Positions 27,522-32,839 of a stretch of 32,839 bases of DNA are shown here, one piece after another. The notes beneath the pieces were generated by a model, which saw only the letters and a program-made list of their open reading frames with translations, searched no databases and was not told the DNA's origin. Every line of letters starts with the position of its first letter. Positions within the stretch are counted from its first letter, which is position 1. This stretch comes from a virus, in IMG/VR virus record IMGVR_UViG_3300027985_000967, positions 1 to 32,839 of that record. The stretch is one strand, 5' to 3'. Both the position numbers and the translations under genes were made by a program.

Positions 27522-27983
27522 ATGGAACGAATTTCCACCGGACTACGAAACGAAATAATGAAGGTCGGGGGCAAGTCCTACGCTGATGCCCTGGCCAACT
27601 GCACCCTTCACATCTTCAGCGGCACGCAGCCGGCAAGCGCCGATGATGCTGAAACGGGAACCTTGCTTGTACCTATCACTGACTCGAGCGGTGCCTTTAC
27701 TTCTGGAGTTGCAACGAATGGCCTAAATTGGGGCGATTGTGTAGCCGGTATCCTTTCCAAGCTGGCAAGCCAGGTATGGTCTGGTGTAGCCGTCGCAAGC
27801 GGCCAGGCTGGCTGGTTCCGCATCTACGCGAACACGGTTGTTACCGGGGCAAGCACCACGGCAATTCGTATCGATGGGGCCATCAACCTTTCCAACGCCG
27901 AGATCAACTCCGGAAACCTCACGATAACCATTGGCGGTACCACAACCATTGACGCGCTCAATGTCACCCTTCCGGCCTCCTGA
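27522..27983 (+). CDS. Small virion protein
   Basis: 153 residues behind AGAGGGAAG. The N-terminal helix (ERISTGLRNEIMK) and CTLHIFSGTQPASADDAETG, then a Ser/Thr/Gly-rich beta region with VWSGVAVASGQAGWFRIY, form a pattern seen in many podovirus-like structural proteins. The stop codon overlaps the next ATG (TGATG), so translation is coupled. Virion location is inferred from the pattern and the neighbours. Confidence 0.62.
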   Translation: MERISTGLRNEIMKVGGKSYADALANCTLHIFSGTQPASADDAETGTLLVPITDSSGAFTSGVATNGLNWGDCVAGILSKLASQVWSGVAVASGQAGWFRIYANTVVTGASTTAIRIDGAINLSNAEINSGNLTITIGGTTTIDALNVTLPAS

Positions 27984-28204
27984 TGATCTACTCTGGATCA
28001 CTCATATCGAGCGGGGGTGGGCCTGATACCGGGACAGTCCTCGCCTTGAATATTTCCACCAACTCCCTGGTTGGTCAGTCTGAAGCTGACCCTGCGACCG
28101 GGGAGTTTTCAATTGATACTGGCGCCGTCGAATGCTACCTGATCTGTTTGAGCTCAAGCCAGGGGAGCAACGCCAAGGCCGTTATGCAGGGTGAGGTTAT
28201 CTGA
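27983..28204 (+). CDS. Small beta-rich virion-associated protein
   Basis: 73 residues, coupled to the genes before and after by TGATG overlaps. The sequence NISTNSLVGQSEADPATGEF with the following strand (YLICLSS) resembles a single domain of carboxypeptidase-regulatory or PapD-like beta-sandwich type. It may be a detached module of the large protein that follows. Function unknown. Confidence 0.55.
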   Translation: MIYSGSLISSGGGPDTGTVLALNISTNSLVGQSEADPATGEFSIDTGAVECYLICLSSSQGSNAKAVMQGEVI

Positions 28205-31077
28205 TGGGCATAGACCGCCAATCCGAGGATATCTATACCGATGGTGTGCTTGCCGTTGGCGCCAGCGTTTCGAGTTCAATCGATTTTCTAGGTGACCGGG
28301 ATTGGTTCAAGATCGAACTTGTCGTAGGCGAGTCGTATAATTTCAAGGTATCGACAGAACAATACTCAATCGCGAACATCTTCCTGTACGACGATAGAGG
28401 TTACAACATCTATATCGGTGAAACCATAACCACCGATACAACCGGGGCCAACCCGGTTTTCTACAAAACTAATGTCGTCATCCCTGAAAAAAATATATAC
28501 AACGAGCCACTTGGAGTATCCGGCCAGAAAATAACCTGCTATCTCGGGGTAAGTTTTACCAGCCAGGGAGAAAAGACAGGTGGATATACCTTATCAGCCG
28601 CGCTCACTTTGAGCGGGATGATAACTGCGCCATCGTACACCAACGCAGCAGATGATTTCCCGGGTGGAAGCTACACAGATGCCGTCCTCTTGGTTGGTGG
28701 ATCGAGGGACGGAGTAATAAATATCCCTGAAGACCAGGATTGGTTCAAGGTGACCCTGACAGCAGGGCACGGTTATCGCTTCTATGCGAAGCCAAACAGC
28801 CAGATGATAATGGCCCTTGGACTGTTCAACGCTGACGGATCAAATACACCTTCACCCGGGAACATCAGCATCTACCCATTGGGTTTCGTGAACGTGACCG
28901 AGCTAGGTATTTTCTACCCATCGGTGTCTGGAACCTACTACCTGGCCGTTGGCGTGGTCGCATCCTACCCGGTAAACACCGGTGGATATACCGTCTATGC
29001 CAATGACGAAACCGTTTCCATCCCTGCCGTTGTCCAATACCCGACAGCCCCGGTAGCCAACCCGGTTGAATACGAGCCGCCGCCGCTTTCGGTCCAGCCC
29101 GAATACCTGACCTGGGTTGCTGCCAATCAGGATCCAGGAACCGACCCTGACCCTGACCCTGAGCCAGTGTCTGAATCAACAGTTGGCGAGATATCCGGAT
29201 CGGTGACGAGTGTGAAGGGCCTTCCCATTGCAGATGCTACGCTGATACTCATAGACCGCGAATCGAATGAAGTTCTGGATACGGTCACACCTATGCCGTT
29301 GAATGGGCAGTATGCTTTTGTTGCCAAGACAGGAGTTAAACATGCGGTTGTAGCTCGTCGAGGGACTGATCAAATACAGGTCAAGGATTGGATCACTCCC
29401 AACGAGACCATGATCCCAGACCTGGCCAATTCAGAACTTTTCATTGGCGGTGCCCCGACTGTAGGTGTTCCTGATTCGATCTATTATCCAGATGGCATGT
29501 TTGAATCAACAACTGGAATATTTAAAGGGTGCCCAACATTTAGTAGTGACGGGTTGAATGTTTATTTTGTCACTCCGAATGTTTATGCAATTTACCAATT
29601 CTCACTAAGCGTTGCTTATGACCTCTCAACCATGGAGCTGGTTGGATATGTTATTTATGAAACTTTTGCCACATCAGCTCCGTACACGAATGGGCTTGGA
29701 GGGGCTATAGCATTCAAGCCTGACGGGGCAAAGGCTTACGTTTATGATGATTTCGATAGAACCGTAAGGCAGTTCTCTTTGTCAACGCCTTGGGATATTT
29801 CAACGATGTCGTATGACGGTAGACTGCAACAGGTTTCATCATGGTATGGTGTCAACAAACTTGAATTTTCACCTGATGGAACAAAATTTTTCATAACAGC
29901 TACTTTTTATTCTGAAGGAATTGCTCAGTTCAATTTATCAACAGCTTGGCAATTAGATCGGACGTTTGAAGATGCTTATTACCATGCCCCAAACTACACA
30001 TACTATTCATCAATTTATACCTCTACTAGCGGTTATAACGTCTTGGGGTTTATGTTTTCACCAGACGGATTATCTGTCACTCTATTCAAATACGCAACAG
30101 GTGATAATAGAACAATTGCTATAAAGAAAACTCTTGATACAGCATGGTCTTTTGCCACCTTAAATGGGGAAGAATCTGCACTCGAAATATTTGATATGCC
30201 AGGTGTTTCACGTCCAGCCTCATGGGCTGACGATGGATACTCAATCATATTCATGGACCAATATCGTTATGCCATAATGACGTTGACAACTGCGTATGAC
30301 TCGACAACAGCCTATTTTGAATCTATTTCGATAAAGTATACAGGGGTGTTAAATGGCGGCCCTGTGTGGATGAGTAGTGATGGGACAAAGCTCTTTGCTG
30401 GATCAGACTGGGGTTACTCTTTATTCCAATTTAACTTGTCAACGCCTTGGGATTTATCAACAGCAACCCTCGCTTACACATTGGCAATGCCATCCAGGGT
30501 AAGTGGCCTGCATGTTTCTGATGATGGGTTATACATATTTGCGACTGATAGCGCGTGGGGAATGAGAGTGGTTACACTCGAGAATCCATTCGACCTCAGT
30601 TCTTATTACTCAGTAACCTATGTCAATCTTGGTGTATATCATGTTACATCAATATTTATCGATAGTTCCCTTAAAAAGTTAAACATAATCACAGGACGGT
30701 ACGGAGATGCAGGTATATATGAATATAATCTTCCACTAGAACTTGATTTCTCAAATAAAGAATTGGTAAATTCGTTTCTATTTGAGGATTATTTTTCAGC
30801 ATTGGGATATCTTTATAACCGAATGTACTATAGCGGTTTCACGCTAAATGGAAAATATGCTTTCCTTGTAGATGGTATTGATAATATTGATTATATATTC
30901 AGATTTGATGTTACTGGAGACATCTCAACTTTAGTATTGATAAGGAAGATTAGCCATAGAGATTTACCACTATTTGAATCTGTAGGAGTTGATTACAACA
31001 TTATAATGTCACCAGATGAAAAGTATATATATTTCAATGACTACGGAAGAATAGTCCAAAGGGAGATCATCCAGTGA
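28204..31077 (+). CDS. Large multidomain tail/adhesin-like protein
   Basis: 957 residues. Two N-terminal PPC-like beta domains are marked by DRDWFKIELVVGESYNF (about 31-47) and DQDWFKVTLTAGHGYRF (about 179-195). A Pro/Asp linker (TDPDPDPEP, about 312) leads to a carboxypeptidase-regulatory-like domain (GEISGSVTSVKGLPIADAT, about 328-400). The remaining 520 residues form repeated propeller-like blades with FSPDG/FKPDG turns and FSLSTPWDIST-type strands. The propeller part is clearly more AT-rich than the rest of the operon, as if acquired separately. Surface or receptor binding is the probable role; domains of this sort occur in secreted bacterial proteins. It has no signal peptide. Confidence 0.72.
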   Translation: MGIDRQSEDIYTDGVLAVGASVSSSIDFLGDRDWFKIELVVGESYNFKVSTEQYSIANIFLYDDRGYNIYIGETITTDTTGANPVFYKTNVVIPEKNIYNEPLGVSGQKITCYLGVSFTSQGEKTGGYTLSAALTLSGMITAPSYTNAADDFPGGSYTDAVLLVGGSRDGVINIPEDQDWFKVTLTAGHGYRFYAKPNSQMIMALGLFNADGSNTPSPGNISIYPLGFVNVTELGIFYPSVSGTYYLAVGVVASYPVNTGGYTVYANDETVSIPAVVQYPTAPVANPVEYEPPPLSVQPEYLTWVAANQDPGTDPDPDPEPVSESTVGEISGSVTSVKGLPIADATLILIDRESNEVLDTVTPMPLNGQYAFVAKTGVKHAVVARRGTDQIQVKDWITPNETMIPDLANSELFIGGAPTVGVPDSIYYPDGMFESTTGIFKGCPTFSSDGLNVYFVTPNVYAIYQFSLSVAYDLSTMELVGYVIYETFATSAPYTNGLGGAIAFKPDGAKAYVYDDFDRTVRQFSLSTPWDISTMSYDGRLQQVSSWYGVNKLEFSPDGTKFFITATFYSEGIAQFNLSTAWQLDRTFEDAYYHAPNYTYYSSIYTSTSGYNVLGFMFSPDGLSVTLFKYATGDNRTIAIKKTLDTAWSFATLNGEESALEIFDMPGVSRPASWADDGYSIIFMDQYRYAIMTLTTAYDSTTAYFESISIKYTGVLNGGPVWMSSDGTKLFAGSDWGYSLFQFNLSTPWDLSTATLAYTLAMPSRVSGLHVSDDGLYIFATDSAWGMRVVTLENPFDLSSYYSVTYVNLGVYHVTSIFIDSSLKKLNIITGRYGDAGIYEYNLPLELDFSNKELVNSFLFEDYFSALGYLYNRMYYSGFTLNGKYAFLVDGIDNIDYIFRFDVTGDISTLVLIRKISHRDLPLFESVGVDYNIIMSPDEKYIYFNDYGRIVQREIIQ

Positions 31078-31937
31078 CAACCGTATCGTTTAGCTCTGGG
31101 TATTCTCCTCCAGAAGCATCAAGCGTTGATTTCGTTTTCGCTGATGCCGGGGAGACGTGGGGAGACATAAACCTGCCATCCATAGGGGTGTTCGGCGTCA
31201 TGACCACGGCGGAATACTGGCGTGGCGATATTGTTCTGAAGCTCCCCTACGTTACGGGGGGAATGAACGGGGCCAGAACATACGTCGGGCAGATGAGCCT
31301 TCCGGCCATTGGCATTGAAGGTCACGCCGTAATCAACAACCCGATAGAGCTCCCAAAATTGGTAATTGAGGGTAGCTTTGGGTGGACTGGTAGCCTTACC
31401 CTGCCCGTCCCTCAAATCAACGTGGGAAGCTCAGATATCCATCAGGATTATTGTGTTGGAGATATCGTTCTCCCCAGGATGGCCATAAACGGCCAGGCAA
31501 CAACCCCAATGGTGGCCAGGGGTGATATCAGGCTGAAGCACATCGTCGTTTCTGGTGAACTTGGAAAGCGGTGCGACCTGTCATTGCCAAAAATCATCAT
31601 GGATGGACAGGCCACCACCGTCCCGCTGTTCACAGGAGAGATTGATCTTCCATCGCTCAAGATGAATGGACATGCCATTATCCCGGAGATGATGGGGAAC
31701 GATGAAAATTCACCCTATTCAATCCCTATGCTGAGGGTTGATGGACATGCAATCGTCGGTGGTGTTTTCAGCGCCGACTACGATTTGAAGTGTTTGCAGA
31801 TAAATGGAGCGGCCACGTTCTCTGCCGAAGATCTGGATGCCAATATTGAGATTCCACGGCTGAAGATAACAGGCCATGCAGTCACGAAAAAACCACCTTA
31901 CATCATTCGCCATAGGAGATATTCATGGAATGCGTAG
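31074..31937 (+). CDS. Repeat protein with LPxLxIxGHA motifs
   Basis: 287 residues starting at a GTG overlapping the previous stop. After an N-terminal segment (SFSSGYSPPEASSVDFVF) about twelve units of 18-26 residues follow, each like G-D-I-x-L-P-x-L-x-I-x-G-H-A, for example GQMSLPAIGIEGHA, GDIVLPRMAINGQA, GEIDLPSLKMNGHA and ANIEIPRLKITGHA. Regular alternation of hydrophobic residues suggests a beta-solenoid or stacked-strand fibre. Position between the adhesin-like protein and other virion genes points to a tail fibre or spike component. Confidence 0.65.
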   Translation: MTTVSFSSGYSPPEASSVDFVFADAGETWGDINLPSIGVFGVMTTAEYWRGDIVLKLPYVTGGMNGARTYVGQMSLPAIGIEGHAVINNPIELPKLVIEGSFGWTGSLTLPVPQINVGSSDIHQDYCVGDIVLPRMAINGQATTPMVARGDIRLKHIVVSGELGKRCDLSLPKIIMDGQATTVPLFTGEIDLPSLKMNGHAIIPEMMGNDENSPYSIPMLRVDGHAIVGGVFSADYDLKCLQINGAATFSAEDLDANIEIPRLKITGHAVTKKPPYIIRHRRYSWNA

Positions 31938-32389
31938 CGGTTAATTTGCGAGGATTTGCAGCAACGCAGCTTCTCGGATTCGAGTTCAACTCCATGGTAA
32001 ACTTCAACGGCATGAAGATCGGTGCCAATTCAAGCGGGCTTTACGAGATCGATGAAGGTGAACTTGACGCCGATGGGCATATCGATGCCTATTTCATTCT
32101 GCACACCACTGATTTTGGTTTGCAGCAAAACAAGGGGCTTAGGTTTGCCTACATCGGCCTTGAATCCACCGGATACCTTGTCCTCACCTTGACCAGCGAT
32201 GGAGGTGTCGAACGCAGATACTTGGTTAATCCTCCCCGGAAAAGGGGGCAGTATAGGGTTCGCGTCCATATCGGAAGAGATCAGTATGGCCGGTACTGGT
32301 CGTTCAAAATCGAGAATAAAGATGGGTGTGATTTTTCAATAGACAGCATCAAGATTCTTCCCGTTGTCCACTCCAGCGGATTGAGCTAA
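31925..32389 (+). CDS. Virion protein of unknown function
   Basis: 154 residues, beta-rich, starting 13 bases inside the previous gene. The C-terminal half (FAYIGLESTGYLVLTLTSDG, then RYLVNPPRKRGQYRVRVHIG and GRYWSFKIENKDG) has the RG-x-x-GRYW-x-F-x-x-x-N-x-DG pattern shared by small structural proteins of podovirus-like phages near the tail genes. Its function is not known to me. Confidence 0.62.
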   Translation: MECVAVNLRGFAATQLLGFEFNSMVNFNGMKIGANSSGLYEIDEGELDADGHIDAYFILHTTDFGLQQNKGLRFAYIGLESTGYLVLTLTSDGGVERRYLVNPPRKRGQYRVRVHIGRDQYGRYWSFKIENKDGCDFSIDSIKILPVVHSSGLS

Positions 32390-32401
32390 GAGGTTACCAC
32401 G

Positions 32402-32839
32402 ATGGCCGATGAACAAACCCTATCAAACCAGTTTTCCCAATCCCTGAGTCTTCCCCAGGCCAACCATTTCCCCGAACAGGTTGCCGATCAGATTCATGAC
32501 CCGTACCCTTCTGTTACCCCGAATGCTCCGTATGAGATCATCAACCAGAAGTTCGCCAAGACCATGGAGATCGCTGACGACATGCTCGTCAGACTGGTGG
32601 GTGAAAGCGGGGATGGCGGTTATCTTGGTGCGCTCAACGAGTTGATTACGAAGTATCAACTCCCGGACTCTATCCTCGAGGAACTGGATACGGCGACTGC
32701 CCCGGTGGTGGCCAGCAATCGAACGCTGCCGACACCACCTCAACTCGACACAGACTTCGGCTCCTTTGACGGGGTTCGTCCGACATTTGTTTCCTTGCCG
32801 AATATCGATAGTTCTCCTCTGCAAAACTTAACGCCACCG
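32402..32839 (+). CDS. Partial virion gene cut by the window edge
   Basis: An ATG at 32402 (AGAGG upstream) opens a frame that stays open for 146 codons to the last base. The sequence begins MADEQTLSNQFSQSLSLPQA, then has a helical segment (NAPYEIINQKFAKTMEIADD, LNELITKYQLPDSI) and a Pro-rich end (NRTLPTPPQLDTD, LPNIDSSPLQNL). Only the N-terminal part is seen. The composition and context suggest a structural or tail-associated protein; no domain can be assigned. Confidence 0.7.
   Translation, partial: MADEQTLSNQFSQSLSLPQANHFPEQVADQIHDPYPSVTPNAPYEIINQKFAKTMEIADDMLVRLVGESGDGGYLGALNELITKYQLPDSILEELDTATAPVVASNRTLPTPPQLDTDFGSFDGVRPTFVSLPNIDSSPLQNLTPP

Noticed and set aside
29130-29170. CCTGAC hexamer repeats encoding the Asp-Pro linker as a regulatory repeat
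   Set aside because: Only about three units, in frame, and fully explained as a flexible domain linker.
1-32839. CRISPR array, rRNA or insertion sequence
   Set aside because: No regularly spaced direct repeats with spacers, no rRNA-like segments and no transposase-like protein were found when reading both strands.

Overview
The window is one contiguous piece of a tailed double-stranded DNA phage genome (free phage, prophage or metagenome contig). It has a P22-type portal, a large and a small terminase, a DUF4043-type major capsid protein and a scaffold, so a short-tailed (podovirus-like) virion is the best guess, although no tail-tube or tape-measure gene would be visible if it lay beyond the right edge. 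Base composition is near 50 % GC, and strong AGGAGG-type ribosome binding sites precede most genes. The host cannot be named from the sequence; a Gram-negative bacterium is an inference from the P22-like head genes. No integrase, repressor/Cro pair, rRNA, transposase or CRISPR array was seen.

Layout. (1) 1-3240, rightward: two small HTH proteins behind an AT-rich leader with GTTCCGC repeats, a MazG-like nucleotide pyrophosphohydrolase, a RuvC-like resolvase, two conserved recombination-neighbourhood proteins, a tRNA-like gene with an enlarged anticodon arm, and an acyl carrier protein. (2) 3321-8190: recombination module of an SbcC/RecF-type ATPase, RecT and a metallo-beta-lactamase-fold hydrolase, followed by a GIY-YIG protein whose 5' end looks frameshifted. 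(3) 8202-11469: replication module of a Lin1244-type initiator carrying candidate origin repeats inside its gene, a G39P-like helicase loader, SSB and several tiny proteins. (4) 11466-14009: a TGT/DpdA-like transglycosylase, FAD-dependent thymidylate synthase ThyX and a zinc-ribbon/winged-helix protein, closed by a clear intrinsic terminator at 14034-14067.

(5) 14085-16570, leftward: eight very small genes in one operon, including an XRE regulator and zinc-knuckle proteins; this is the accessory or regulatory block. (6) 16571-17009: a 440-base gene-free control region with a good sigma70-like promoter followed about 50 bases later by an intrinsic terminator, an arrangement like lambda pR'-tR', upstream of the late genes. 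(7) 17010-32839, rightward late operon: TerS, TerL, portal, a small protein, a stand-alone DnaB N-terminal domain, scaffold, major capsid protein, capsid accessory protein, head-tail connector, a frameshifted virion protein, small virion proteins, a 957-residue multidomain adhesin-like protein, a repeat protein, and a virion protein that runs off the right edge.

How it fits together: MazG, ThyX and possibly the transglycosylase shape the nucleotide pool and the DNA bases; initiator, loader, SSB and presumably host DnaB replicate the genome; RecT, the ATPase and RuvC process recombination intermediates; terminase and portal package DNA into the capsid. Points most worth following up are the tRNA-like gene beside an acyl carrier protein, the CGGAAAC repeats in the initiator gene, the lone DnaB N-domain in the head cluster, the promoter-terminator pair before terS, and two apparent frameshifts.
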